This document shows, in pieces, positions 1 to 7,912 of a DNA stretch of 64,000 nucleotides (position 1 is the stretch's first letter; each line of letters starts with the position of its first letter). Source of the stretch: an uncultured Pelagibacteraceae bacterium (lineage in GTDB: Bacteria; Pseudomonadota; Alphaproteobacteria; Pelagibacterales; Pelagibacteraceae); contig CACPJJ010000003.1 in the NCBI GenBank assembly GCA_902634305.1, positions 1 through 64,000 on the forward strand, in the 5' to 3' direction. A program made the translations under genes and the position numbers. The notes under the pieces are model-generated. The model saw only the letters and a list, made by a program, of their open reading frames with translations. It did no database searches and was not told where the DNA came from.

Positions 1-1
1 T

Positions 2-1348
2 TTTTTTATTTCAACATCAGATCACAATACATCTGAACAATATTATTTTGGTGTAGATGAAGAAAATCCAGAGCCAAAATTAATTAAGAAAAGAAAAAGA
101 GGAATTATTTACTCAGTAAGTTCTTGGAATGGTTATTTTTACAATCATACTAATGAAAATGCTGAAGACTTTAAAATTGATAGATGTAAAGATTTATCAA
201 AACAAAATTGGGAAGAGTATATAGCTGCAAAAAATGAAGTTTTAATTGGCGGACTAGCATTTATGAATGATTGGATAATTAGAGCTGAAACTTCTAATGC
301 ACTAGGAAAACTATTTGTAAAAGATCTGAAAAAAAATAAAGAGGAAGAATTAATTTTTACTGATGAAAAAGTTATAGTTCCAGGAATATCTCCAACTCAA
401 AAAGATAAAAATACTGATTTAGTATATTTGTCTTATTCGTCTCCTAAAACGCCAGGAAGGACATATCTATATAATTTGAAAACTAAAGACAAAAAGTTAG
501 TAAAAGAACAAGAAATTCCCTCAGGTCACAACCCTGATGATTATATTGTTGAAAGATTAGAATGTGCCTCTCATGATGGAAGAATGATCCCAATAACTAT
601 AACAAGACATAAAAAAACTAAAATCGATGGCTCTTCAAACTTATTATTATATGGATATGGATCTTATGGTAACTCAATGTCCCCAACATTTTCATCAACA
701 AGATTAAGTTTAATTGATAGAGATATTATTTGGGTTACTGCACATATTAGAGGTGGAATGGAAAGAGGAATGAAATGGTGGAAAGAAGGAAAGCTCTTAA
801 ACAAAAAAAACACTTTTGAAGACTATATTGCTGTTGGTAAATATTTAATTGAAAAAAAATACACTTCTAAAGGAAAAATAATCGGAATGGGAGGTTCTGC
901 TGGTGGATTGCTGATGGGTGCAGTAGTAAATCAATCACCTGAATTATTTTTGGGTATTATAATGGCTGTTCCTTTTGTAGATTCTTTGACTACAAATTTA
1001 GACCATTCTTTGCCATTAACTGTTGGAGAATTTGATGAATTTGGTAATGCTAAGGATAACAAAGAACACTTTGATTATATTTATTCCTACGCACCATATA
1101 ACAATATAAAAAAAATGGATTATCCTCACATATTAATTACAACTAGTTTAAGTGATAATAGAGTTTTGTTTGATGAACCAGCAAAATTTACTGCAAAATT
1201 AAGAGATTATAAAACTGACAATAATTTATTATTATTAAAAACTGAAATGAACGCAGGTCATGGTGGAAAATCTGGAAGAGATGGCGCTATAGAGGAAATT
1301 GCTATTGATTATGCATTTGCACTAAAAATTTCAAATCAAATTTCTTGA
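2..1348 (+). CDS. ptrB: Oligopeptidase B (S9 prolyl oligopeptidase family), 5' end cut by window edge
   Basis: This is a serine peptidase that cleaves short peptides after basic residues. The reading frame is open from base 2, so an ATG at 263 is internal and the true start lies left of the window; 448 residues are visible against about 690 in the family. The alpha/beta-hydrolase domain is complete: nucleophile Ser in GGSAGG (codon at 896-898), acidic residue in the SLSDNRV segment, and His in NAGHGGKSG near the C-terminus. The N-terminal propeller is only partly present. No signal peptide can be judged. The stop codon lies inside the -35 element of the following ibpA promoter. Oligopeptidase B is preferred over prolyl oligopeptidase from the overall C-terminal pattern; the family is certain, the exact specificity less so. 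Confidence 0.88.
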   Translation, partial: FFISTSDHNTSEQYYFGVDEENPEPKLIKKRKRGIIYSVSSWNGYFYNHTNENAEDFKIDRCKDLSKQNWEEYIAAKNEVLIGGLAFMNDWIIRAETSNALGKLFVKDLKKNKEEELIFTDEKVIVPGISPTQKDKNTDLVYLSYSSPKTPGRTYLYNLKTKDKKLVKEQEIPSGHNPDDYIVERLECASHDGRMIPITITRHKKTKIDGSSNLLLYGYGSYGNSMSPTFSSTRLSLIDRDIIWVTAHIRGGMERGMKWWKEGKLLNKKNTFEDYIAVGKYLIEKKYTSKGKIIGMGGSAGGLLMGAVVNQSPELFLGIIMAVPFVDSLTTNLDHSLPLTVGEFDEFGNAKDNKEHFDYIYSYAPYNNIKKMDYPHILITTSLSDNRVLFDEPAKFTAKLRDYKTDNNLLLLKTEMNAGHGGKSGRDGAIEEIAIDYAFALKISNQIS

Positions 1349-1371
1349 AAATATAAAATTAATACCCATAT
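1344..1371 (+). promoter_or_regulatory. Sigma-32 (RpoH) type heat-shock promoter for ibpA
   Basis: The -35 element CTTGAAA (1344-1350) and the -10 element ACCCATAT (1364-1371) are separated by 13 bases. The sigma-32 consensus is CTTGAAA, an 11-16 base spacer, then CCCCATNT, so 14 of the 15 defined positions fit (only the first C of the -10 differs). The -35 overlaps the stop codon of the upstream peptidase gene. Predicted transcription start is about 1377-1379, giving a leader of about 55 bases. Confidence 0.8.
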
Positions 1372-1380
1372 AAATCTTGT

Positions 1381-1433
1381 AAGTCGCCTAATGGGGCTTG
1401 CATTAAATAACCTTGCTAACAAAGGAGGATATA
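1381..1433 (+). promoter_or_regulatory. ROSE-like RNA thermometer in the ibpA leader
   Basis: Two hairpins can be drawn. The first pairs AAGTCGCC (1381-1388) with GGGGCTT (1393-1399), with one bulged G. The second pairs CCTTGCT (1411-1417) with the ribosome binding site AGGAGG (1423-1428) across a five-base loop, leaving one G unpaired. A short TTGCT-type strand facing the Shine-Dalgarno with a bulged G is the hallmark of ROSE thermometers in front of hsp20 genes in alphaproteobacteria and enterobacteria. The ATG at 1434 lies five bases after the masked site. The structure is drawn by eye, not folded. Confidence 0.65.
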
Positions 1434-1880
1434 ATGACAAGTAAGGATCTATCTATATTCAACTCATTAAGACCTTTTTCAATTGGTTTTGACGATATGT
1501 TTGACCAATTTGAAAGTATGTTGGGCAATGGAGGTTTGAGCATGCAATCAAACTATCCACCATACAACATAAGAAAAGCTGGAAAGGACAAATATGCAAT
1601 AGAAGTTGCTCTTGCCGGTTTTAACAAAAAGGATGTTGAGGTTGAATTTGAAGACAATTTATTAACTGTAAGAACAAAACAAGTTAATAAGTCTGAAGAT
1701 AAAAATGAAGATGGTGAGATTATTCATAAGGGTATTTCTCAAAGACAATTTGCTAGATCATTTACAATTGCAGATGATGTAAAAGTAGGTGGCGCTGAGC
1801 TTAAAGATGGTCTTTTGACAATAACTTGTGAAAGAATTGTACCAGAGTACAAAAAGAAAAAGCTTATTGAAATTAAATAA
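1434..1880 (+). CDS. ibpA: Small heat-shock protein, Hsp20/IbpA family
   Basis: This is an ATP-independent holdase chaperone that binds unfolding proteins in the cytoplasm. It has 148 residues from the chosen ATG: a short N-terminal arm containing the alphaproteobacterial-type segment SIGFDDMFDQFESML, then an alpha-crystallin domain from about residue 45 to 140 with the conserved AGFNKKDVEVEF and LKDGLLTI strands. An earlier in-frame start at 1413 is possible, but the ATG at 1434 is preferred because a full AAAGGAGG site (1421-1428) precedes it by five bases. It is a single-gene unit with its own heat-shock promoter, leader structure and terminator. Confidence 0.93.
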   Translation: MTSKDLSIFNSLRPFSIGFDDMFDQFESMLGNGGLSMQSNYPPYNIRKAGKDKYAIEVALAGFNKKDVEVEFEDNLLTVRTKQVNKSEDKNEDGEIIHKGISQRQFARSFTIADDVKVGGAELKDGLLTITCERIVPEYKKKKLIEIK

Positions 1881-1893
1881 GTGCTAAACCTTG

Positions 1894-1921
1894 CTTGTGG
1901 GGATTTCTCCCCACAAGTTTT
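1894..1921 (+). terminator. Rho-independent terminator after ibpA
   Basis: A perfect nine-base-pair stem, CTTGTGGGG (1894-1902) with CCCCACAAG (1909-1917), encloses a six-base loop and is followed by TTTT. It is one of the few strong terminators in the window, which fits ibpA being independently and transiently expressed. Confidence 0.9.
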
Positions 1922-2005
1922 AAAATAATTTATTCTTTTGGTAATTTTACATTTATTGCTTAATTTATAAGGTTAAATTTAAAATGAAATTTGGAACTTT
2001 AATAT

Positions 2006-2308
2006 TTAAATACATCCACTGGAAGTAAATCCTACAATTGTTCCAGTAGCATTTATTTCGAATTTTCTCTCACACGGAATTCCATATTTTTTTGTTTTGT
2101 AAACTAAAGTTTCATTCCCTAATTCGTTTACAAAATCTTCTGTAGGAGCTCCAAGCTCCAATCTAAGTTCGTTAACTTGTTTTCCGACAAACTCTCCAAA
2201 TCTTTGATTTTCTTTCTCTGCAATTTCATCAGATTTTTTTTTTATTGTCTGACAACCTGAAGAAAGTAAAAGAATTGATAATAAAGTTATTACGAATCTT
2301 AATTTCAT
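2006..2308 (-). CDS. Small SmpA/BamE-like lipoprotein of unknown function
   Basis: The 100-residue protein has a lipoprotein signal: a hydrophobic stretch ending in the lipobox LSSGC, with Cys19 as the predicted lipidated residue. The mature part has the pattern 'G..V..L...LGAP...........TLVY' followed by a short Cys-containing strand, reminiscent of the SmpA/BamE-like fold of small outer-membrane lipoproteins. It is too divergent to claim BamE itself. It is convergent with ibpA and divergent from the purine permease gene. A role in the envelope is inferred only from the signal and fold resemblance. Confidence 0.7.
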   Translation of the reverse strand: MKLRFVITLLSILLLSSGCQTIKKKSDEIAEKENQRFGEFVGKQVNELRLELGAPTEDFVNELGNETLVYKTKKYGIPCERKFEINATGTIVGFTSSGCI

Positions 2309-2454
2309 TAATAAATCATATCAATGAATTGTGTCAAAAGATTAACTTTAGAGTTGTAAATAATCTCTAATTAGTAACAAAATCAAGCTTTTTTAAATTC
2401 TTAGATAAGATTTTTCATCTCGAATCAAATATTGTACGGGAAAATGGAGGTCTA

Positions 2455-3744
2455 ATGTTAGATAACTACTTTAACTATAAAAAACATAAGACAGATTTTA
2501 AAACAGAAGTCACTGCAGGGGTGTCGACGTTCTTGACAATGGCTTACATAATGTTTTTAAATCCTGTCATACTTGCCGACGGTGGGTTTGATTTTGGTGG
2601 TGTTTTCACAGCGACAGCTTTAGCGGCAGCTTTAGCATGTTTCATCTGTGCATTTTACGCTAAAACTTGGCCCATTGGACTTGCACCAGGAATGGGGATA
2701 AATGCATTTATCGCATATGGTGTTTGTTTAGGAATGGGAAATACGCCAGCAGAGGCACTTGGTGCTGTTTTGGTTGCGGGTGTAGTCTTCTTAATAATTT
2801 CATTAACGCCACTAAGAGCTTGGCTAATAAACTCTATTCCAAAAAGTTTAAAACTTGGAATTGGAGCTGGTATTGGTCTTTTTCTTGCGATCATCGGTTT
2901 TCAACTTATGGGGTTAACTGCTAATGACGATGTTGTACTTGTAAGACTAGGTGATGTTTCTAACCCTATGTTATTATTAGGTGCGGGTGCATTTATTTCT
3001 ATGATTGTAATGGAAAAAATGAATATTAGAGGAAATATAATAATTGGTATCCTTGTCTTTAGTGCAATAGCTTGGGTAACTGGATTAGGAAACTTCAATG
3101 GAGTTGTTTCTTCTCCACCACCAATGACACATCTAATGACTTTTGATTTAGGTGCTGCGCTCAGCGCATCGATGGTAACCGTAATTTTTACATTATTTTT
3201 TATCGACTTTTTTGATACTGCTGGAACATTAACTAGTGTTGCAAACGTTTCTGGAAAAGTTGGTGCTGATGGAAAAATTAAAGACATCGAAAAAGCAATG
3301 CTATCAGACAGTGTATCAACTGTTGCAGGAGCTGTAATGGGTACTTCTACAGTTACTTCATATGTTGAGAGTGCTGCTGGAGTAAAAGTTGGAGGAAGAA
3401 CAGGAATGACTTCTCTTGTTATTGGAATTGGTTTCTTGTTATGTTTATTCTTCAGTCCGCTTGCAACATCTCTTCCAAAAGAAGTTGATGCTGCTGCTTT
3501 AATCTATATTGCAACGCTGTTTGTGAGAAATATAACAGACATTAGTTGGGACGATGCTGCTGAAGCAGGCCCTGCTGTTCTCGCAATGATAGCAATGCCA
3601 TTTACTTATTCTATTTCTAACGGAATAGCTTTAGCATTTGTTTCGTACGCTGCAATTAAGATTTGTACTGGAAAATTTAATGAGACTAGTCCTGCAATAT
3701 GGGTTATTGCTGCACTAAGTGTAGTTAGTTTCTTAGTAGGTTAA
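2455..3744 (+). CDS. NCS2 purine permease (guanine/hypoxanthine/adenine type, AzgA-like)
   Basis: This is an inner-membrane nucleobase:cation symporter of 429 residues with about 12 hydrophobic segments. The N-terminus (ITAGV-like motif in TEVTAGVSTFLTMAYIMFLNP) and the segment FFDTAGTL are typical of the AzgA/GhxP/PbuG branch of NCS2, which moves adenine, guanine or hypoxanthine rather than xanthine or uracil. A GGAGGT site lies just before the ATG. It is convergent with the purine degradation operon and is the natural uptake step for it: imported guanine or hypoxanthine would feed the guanine deaminase and xanthine dehydrogenase next door. The exact substrate cannot be read from sequence. 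Confidence 0.9.
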   Translation: MLDNYFNYKKHKTDFKTEVTAGVSTFLTMAYIMFLNPVILADGGFDFGGVFTATALAAALACFICAFYAKTWPIGLAPGMGINAFIAYGVCLGMGNTPAEALGAVLVAGVVFLIISLTPLRAWLINSIPKSLKLGIGAGIGLFLAIIGFQLMGLTANDDVVLVRLGDVSNPMLLLGAGAFISMIVMEKMNIRGNIIIGILVFSAIAWVTGLGNFNGVVSSPPPMTHLMTFDLGAALSASMVTVIFTLFFIDFFDTAGTLTSVANVSGKVGADGKIKDIEKAMLSDSVSTVAGAVMGTSTVTSYVESAAGVKVGGRTGMTSLVIGIGFLLCLFFSPLATSLPKEVDAAALIYIATLFVRNITDISWDDAAEAGPAVLAMIAMPFTYSISNGIALAFVSYAAIKICTGKFNETSPAIWVIAALSVVSFLVG

Positions 3745-3765
3745 AAAGTTAAATAATTTTGAAAT

Positions 3766-3795
3766 AGGGCGGCTTTAGGGTCGCCCTTTTTATTT
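3766..3795 (+). terminator. Rho-independent terminator after the purine permease gene
   Basis: The stem AGGGCGG (3766-3772) pairs with TCGCCCT (3781-3787), with one G-T pair at the loop side and an eight-base loop, and is followed by a T-rich run TTTTATTTTT. The run overlaps the 3' end of the convergent urate oxidase gene. Confidence 0.8.
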
Positions 3796-5139
3796 TTGGT
3801 GTTTCTTTTTTATTTCTTCAATCCTTATTTCTTCATAAATCTCAAATGGTTGAACTATCCAAGGATTGTTTTTTAATTTTACTGCACAAAAATCAGGTTC
3901 AAATAATGATTTTTGTTTTTTCCAAAGTGTAGCTGTTTTGATGTCTTCAATTTTTCCTTTTATCGGTCCATAAGCTTTTAGCCAATCAATGCTTTTATTA
4001 AAAGTAATTCCTGTATCAGACAAATCATCACAAAGTAAAATTCTTCCACCCATGTTTGGTGCAATTGAGCTCATTTCTCTAGAAAATACAATATCGCCTT
4101 GTTCGTCCTCTACTCCTTTTCCACTATAAGACTCTACAGCTAAGTAAGCACATTTAAGTTTAAATACTCGACTTAAAACATCTATCATTGGTGCACCACC
4201 ACGCATTATACCAATTAAAATTGATGGTTTATATCCACTTTCATCTATTTGAATTGCAAGTAAAATTAAGGATGCAATAGATGTTATTAAAATATACAAC
4301 CTGTGAATGTTTCTTCCTCTTAAATTAAAATAATGTCTAGCTAAGACTGATATAGCTGCTATTGCACATAAAATTAACCAATTATACTTGTGATAAACTA
4401 GGAAACTATAGTGGCCCGATAGCATTATAAATAAAACTAAAAAAGTTGAATAATTATTATGGATAGACCTTTGTTTGGCAGATAAAGATAAACTCATGTC
4501 AAATTTTTTATTTCTTTTACTACTATTAATTATGTTCATTTGGTTTGGAATAATTACTGTAAATACATTTCCAAACATATTTGTGCCTATCACCAAACCA
4601 ACACTTAAAAATGCAAATTTTGCACCATACATTTGAGTAAACCCATATGATAACAACATAAGTAAAATGAAAATTATTGAAATAAATAAAACATCATTTT
4701 TAATAAGATTTGACTTACACAAAAAATCATAAATTAACCAAGATACAACTAAAGAAAGTATAGAAAGTATTATTGCAGTTGAAGGAAGCATATTTAAAAC
4801 TTTTTTATCAACCATTAATATTTCAGGCCTATAGTAGTAAATAACTGCTAGTAATAAAATTCCAGTAATAAATGTAAGATAACTTTGCCATTTAAAAATA
4901 ACCAAGCTTCTCAAATAATTAATTGGGGGAGAACTTTTTAATCTTGTTAACTTATAATAATAACCAGAGTGCATTAAATATCCTTCGGCATCAACATCTC
5001 TGCTAGAAATATTTTTGTTTAGTTTATTATCTAAATAATTAAATAAAAAACTATTTCCTACCCATAATATTGCAAATAGTACATGACCCCATCTTAAAGT
5101 TAGCTCAAGCCATTTCATTGAGTAGGATAAAATTTCCAT
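3790..5139 (-). CDS. PuuD-type membrane urate oxidase domain fused to a phosphoribosyltransferase
   Basis: This is a two-domain protein of 449 residues. Residues 1-297 are the Urate_ox_N membrane domain of PuuD, which oxidises urate to 5-hydroxyisourate: about eight hydrophobic segments, with family signatures LRWGHVLFAILWVGNS, FKWQSYLTF, VFTVIIPNQ, AKQRSIHNNY and ARHYFNLRGR. Described PuuD proteins end in a cytochrome c domain; here no CxxCH motif exists. Instead residues 303-440 form a type I phosphoribosyltransferase: IGIMRGG (309-315), the PRPP loop LLCDDLSDTGITF (368-380), and a terminal WIVQPFE (427-433) that resembles the base-binding end of xanthine/guanine phosphoribosyltransferase (Gpt). 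Its N-terminal strand seems shortened by the fusion. It is the last gene of the uraH-xdhA-xdhB-guaD operon, with TAATG overlap to guaD. Urate oxidation is a strong family inference; the salvage activity (xanthine or guanine to XMP or GMP) is likely but untested. Confidence 0.85.
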   Translation of the reverse strand: MEILSYSMKWLELTLRWGHVLFAILWVGNSFLFNYLDNKLNKNISSRDVDAEGYLMHSGYYYKLTRLKSSPPINYLRSLVIFKWQSYLTFITGILLLAVIYYYRPEILMVDKKVLNMLPSTAIILSILSLVVSWLIYDFLCKSNLIKNDVLFISIIFILLMLLSYGFTQMYGAKFAFLSVGLVIGTNMFGNVFTVIIPNQMNIINSSKRNKKFDMSLSLSAKQRSIHNNYSTFLVLFIMLSGHYSFLVYHKYNWLILCAIAAISVLARHYFNLRGRNIHRLYILITSIASLILLAIQIDESGYKPSILIGIMRGGAPMIDVLSRVFKLKCAYLAVESYSGKGVEDEQGDIVFSREMSSIAPNMGGRILLCDDLSDTGITFNKSIDWLKAYGPIKGKIEDIKTATLWKKQKSLFEPDFCAVKLKNNPWIVQPFEIYEEIRIEEIKKKHQK

Positions 5140-5609
5140 TAATATTTAATTTTGTCTTCCTTATTTTCCCAAATTTTAAATGCTTCTAAAGCTTCATCTC
5201 TATGAATTTGGTGCATTTTAATTTTTCTATTTTCTAAATCTTTATTAATCTCAGAATAAATAAACGAATCATCAAAATCTATAGCCTTAGCGTCTATTCT
5301 GGTGTTTGCATAAAAAACATTTTTAATTCTAGACCAATATATTGCCGATAAACACATTGGACATGGTTCACAGCTTGAATATAAATCACATCCCGAAAGA
5401 TCAAAAGTATTCAATTTTTGGCACGCATCTCTAATTGCAACAATTTCCCCATGCGCAGTTGGATCATTATTCATTGTTACTTTATTAGAGCCTTCTGCGA
5501 TAATCTTATTATTTTTTACAACAACAGAGCCAAATGGGCCACCCTTGGATTTTGCACTTTCAATTGAAAGCTCAATTGCTCTCATCATAAAGATATTTTT
5601 TTTGCTCAT
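5139..5609 (-). CDS. guaD: Guanine deaminase, cytidine-deaminase fold (Bacillus GuaD type)
   Basis: It converts guanine to xanthine and ammonia in the cytoplasm. The 156-residue protein carries the zinc site His53 and Glu55 (TAHGE) with Cys83 and Cys86 (PCPMC). The GGPFG motif at 23-27, the DFDDSFIY segment and a C-terminal aromatic tail (FKIWEN) match the Bacillus guanine deaminase type rather than tRNA adenosine deaminase (TadA) or cytosine deaminase. It sits two bases after xdhB and overlaps the PuuD-fusion gene by one base, so it is co-transcribed. It supplies xanthine both to xanthine dehydrogenase and, potentially, to the phosphoribosyltransferase domain encoded next. Confidence 0.9.
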   Translation of the reverse strand: MSKKNIFMMRAIELSIESAKSKGGPFGSVVVKNNKIIAEGSNKVTMNNDPTAHGEIVAIRDACQKLNTFDLSGCDLYSSCEPCPMCLSAIYWSRIKNVFYANTRIDAKAIDFDDSFIYSEINKDLENRKIKMHQIHRDEALEAFKIWENKEDKIKY

Positions 5610-5611
5610 AA

Positions 5612-7912
5612 TTAATTTTTTTTAAGTTCTTTAATGCTTAATAATATATTTTCAGCTGTTGCTGGAGCATCTAATTTTGGTATTTTTTTATAATTTAATA
5701 CAGATGATATTGCATCTTTAATTGCAAAAAATACACTCATAGCAAGCATCAAAGGAGGTTCGCCTGTTGTTTTTGATTTATTTACAACATCTTCAACATT
5801 TTTTCCTTCTTTATAAATTTCTACATTAAATTTTTTTGGTATATCGCTTACTGCTGGAATTTTATAAGTCGAAGGAGAAAAAGTAGTTATCTTTCCATTA
5901 TCATTCCATTTTACTTCTTCCATAGTTAACCATCCTTGACCTTGTACAAATCCTCCCTCAATCTGTCCAAATTCAATTGCTGGATTTATTGCATTTCCTG
6001 CGTCATGTAATATATCAACTCTTTCTATAATATTTTCACCTGTTAAAGTGTCGATTGTAACCTCTGACACTGCTGCTCCATAACAAAAATAATAAAATGG
6101 TCTTCCAGTAAATTTTTTTTTATTAAATTTAATTTTTGGAGTTGAATAAAAACCTGAAGATGAAAGTGAAACCCGATTTAAGTATGCCTCCATTACAATC
6201 TTTTTAAATTCAAAAGATCTATTTCCAAATATAATAGACTCATTTTTATATATTGGTTCTTCTTTGCTAAAAATCTTATATTTATCCTTAATAAATTTTT
6301 CTAAATTTTTTTTTATCTTAGTCGTAGCATTAAGTGCAGCAGCTGCATTTAGGTCAGTAGTTGAGGAAGCGGCACTTGCAGAAGTATTTGGTACCTTCGT
6401 AGTATTTGTTGATGAAATTTTTACCTTTTCATATGATAATCCCAATGAATTTGCTACAACCTGTGCAATTTTTGTATGAGTACCTTGGCCCATTTCTATA
6501 CCTCCATGATTTAAATAAACGCTTCCATCGGTATAAAGATGAACCAATGCGCCTGCTTGGTTTAAATGTATTGTTGTAAAAGATATTCCAAATTTTACAG
6601 GCGTGATTGCAATTCCTTTTTTTTTTATTTTATTTTTAATATTAAATTTTTTAATTTCATTTTTTCGTTTTAAATATTTTGCATCTCGTACCAACTTATC
6701 AAATAATTCATTAATTATATTATCTTGAATTTTCATACCGTAGTGGGTAGTATTTTTTTTATTTTTTTTATAAAAATTATTTTTTCTTACTTCCAAAGGA
6801 TCTTTGTTTAAAAATCTAGATATATTGTCTATGATATTTTCAATAGCCATCATTCCTTGATTACCACCAAAACCTCTAAAAGCTGTAGATGTAGATGTGT
6901 TTGTTTTACAAAGATAATTTTCTACTTGTAAATCTGATAAAAAATATGCGTTATCTATGTGAAGTAGTGCTCTCTCATTTATTGCATACGATAAATCTGG
7001 TGACATCCCACATTTAGAAGCTAATTTTACTTTAAGTCCTTGAATTATTCCTTTGTCATTAAATCCAACTTCATAATCTGAAAAAAATTCATGTCTCTTA
7101 CCAGTTAATATAATATCATCATCTCTATCTAATCTCAGTTTAACTGGTTTTTTTGTCTTATGAGCTAGAATCGAACATATAGCTGCGGTCATAAAATTTG
7201 TTTCTTTTCCTCCAAAACCTCCACCTATTCTTCTAACAAGAACCGTTATGGAATTACTTTTTTGATTAAGCATTTTTCCAATAAGTTGTTGGGTTTCAGA
7301 TGGATGCTGAGTAGAGCTATAAACTATCATTTCATTATCTTCTTTAGGAATTACAAACGCAACCTGGCCTTCTAGATAAAAATGTTCCTGGCTACCCGTA
7401 GTAAAATTTCCTTTTAAAGTATGTTTTGATTTCAAAATTTTTTTTTGAGCATTTCCTTTATTAATTTTTCTTACATCAAAAAGTAAATTTTTTTTATTTA
7501 ATGAATCTTTAAGAGTTACAATTGGTTTATATTCTATATAATTTATTTTAGCTTTTAAGACTGCTTTTCTTGCTAGTTCAATACTAGTTGCTGCAACTGC
7601 AAATATTGGTTGTCCAAAAAACTCAACTTTATCTTTTACAAAAATTGGGTCACCGTCAAAAACTGGCCCAACATCGTTACGGCCTGGTATATCTAAATAA
7701 TTAACTACTGAAACTACACCTTCGCTATTAATTACTTCATTTAAATCAATTTTTTTTATTTTTGCATAAGCTTTTTTACTCCATCCTATTGCTCCAAACA
7801 GAGTACCGTGTGGTTCTTTTATATCATCAGTATACTCAGCGGCGCCACTTACATGCTTGTAAGCACTATCATGAGGCCTTATTTCGCTTATATGATTATC
7901 GCTATTTTTCAT
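5612..7912 (-). CDS. xdhB: Xanthine dehydrogenase, molybdopterin-binding subunit
   Basis: This is the catalytic subunit that hydroxylates hypoxanthine to xanthine and xanthine to urate at a molybdenum centre. The 766-residue protein starts with the typical HDSAYKHVSGAAEYTDDI segment and carries GGGFGGKE (glutamine/moco loop), the substrate-site AFRGFGG, the GQGTHTK molybdopterin segment, and the C-terminal catalytic-Glu motif GEPPLML. The ATG overlaps the xdhA stop as ATGA, the usual arrangement for tight co-translation. No xdhC (moco insertion chaperone) follows, unlike many proteobacterial xdhABC operons; it may lie outside the window. Confidence 0.95.
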   Translation of the reverse strand: MKNSDNHISEIRPHDSAYKHVSGAAEYTDDIKEPHGTLFGAIGWSKKAYAKIKKIDLNEVINSEGVVSVVNYLDIPGRNDVGPVFDGDPIFVKDKVEFFGQPIFAVAATSIELARKAVLKAKINYIEYKPIVTLKDSLNKKNLLFDVRKINKGNAQKKILKSKHTLKGNFTTGSQEHFYLEGQVAFVIPKEDNEMIVYSSTQHPSETQQLIGKMLNQKSNSITVLVRRIGGGFGGKETNFMTAAICSILAHKTKKPVKLRLDRDDDIILTGKRHEFFSDYEVGFNDKGIIQGLKVKLASKCGMSPDLSYAINERALLHIDNAYFLSDLQVENYLCKTNTSTSTAFRGFGGNQGMMAIENIIDNISRFLNKDPLEVRKNNFYKKNKKNTTHYGMKIQDNIINELFDKLVRDAKYLKRKNEIKKFNIKNKIKKKGIAITPVKFGISFTTIHLNQAGALVHLYTDGSVYLNHGGIEMGQGTHTKIAQVVANSLGLSYEKVKISSTNTTKVPNTSASAASSTTDLNAAAALNATTKIKKNLEKFIKDKYKIFSKEEPIYKNESIIFGNRSFEFKKIVMEAYLNRVSLSSSGFYSTPKIKFNKKKFTGRPFYYFCYGAAVSEVTIDTLTGENIIERVDILHDAGNAINPAIEFGQIEGGFVQGQGWLTMEEVKWNDNGKITTFSPSTYKIPAVSDIPKKFNVEIYKEGKNVEDVVNKSKTTGEPPLMLAMSVFFAIKDAISSVLNYKKIPKLDAPATAENILLSIKELKKN

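Noticed and set aside
2309-2454. Possible purine riboswitch in front of the NCS2 permease gene
   Set aside because: No three-way junction with the conserved purine-aptamer loops could be drawn; only a Shine-Dalgarno and vague promoter-like sequence are visible.
2901-3287. Long antisense reading frame inside the purine permease gene
   Set aside because: Its translation is low-complexity, has no family resemblance, and mirrors a highly conserved transporter gene on the other strand.
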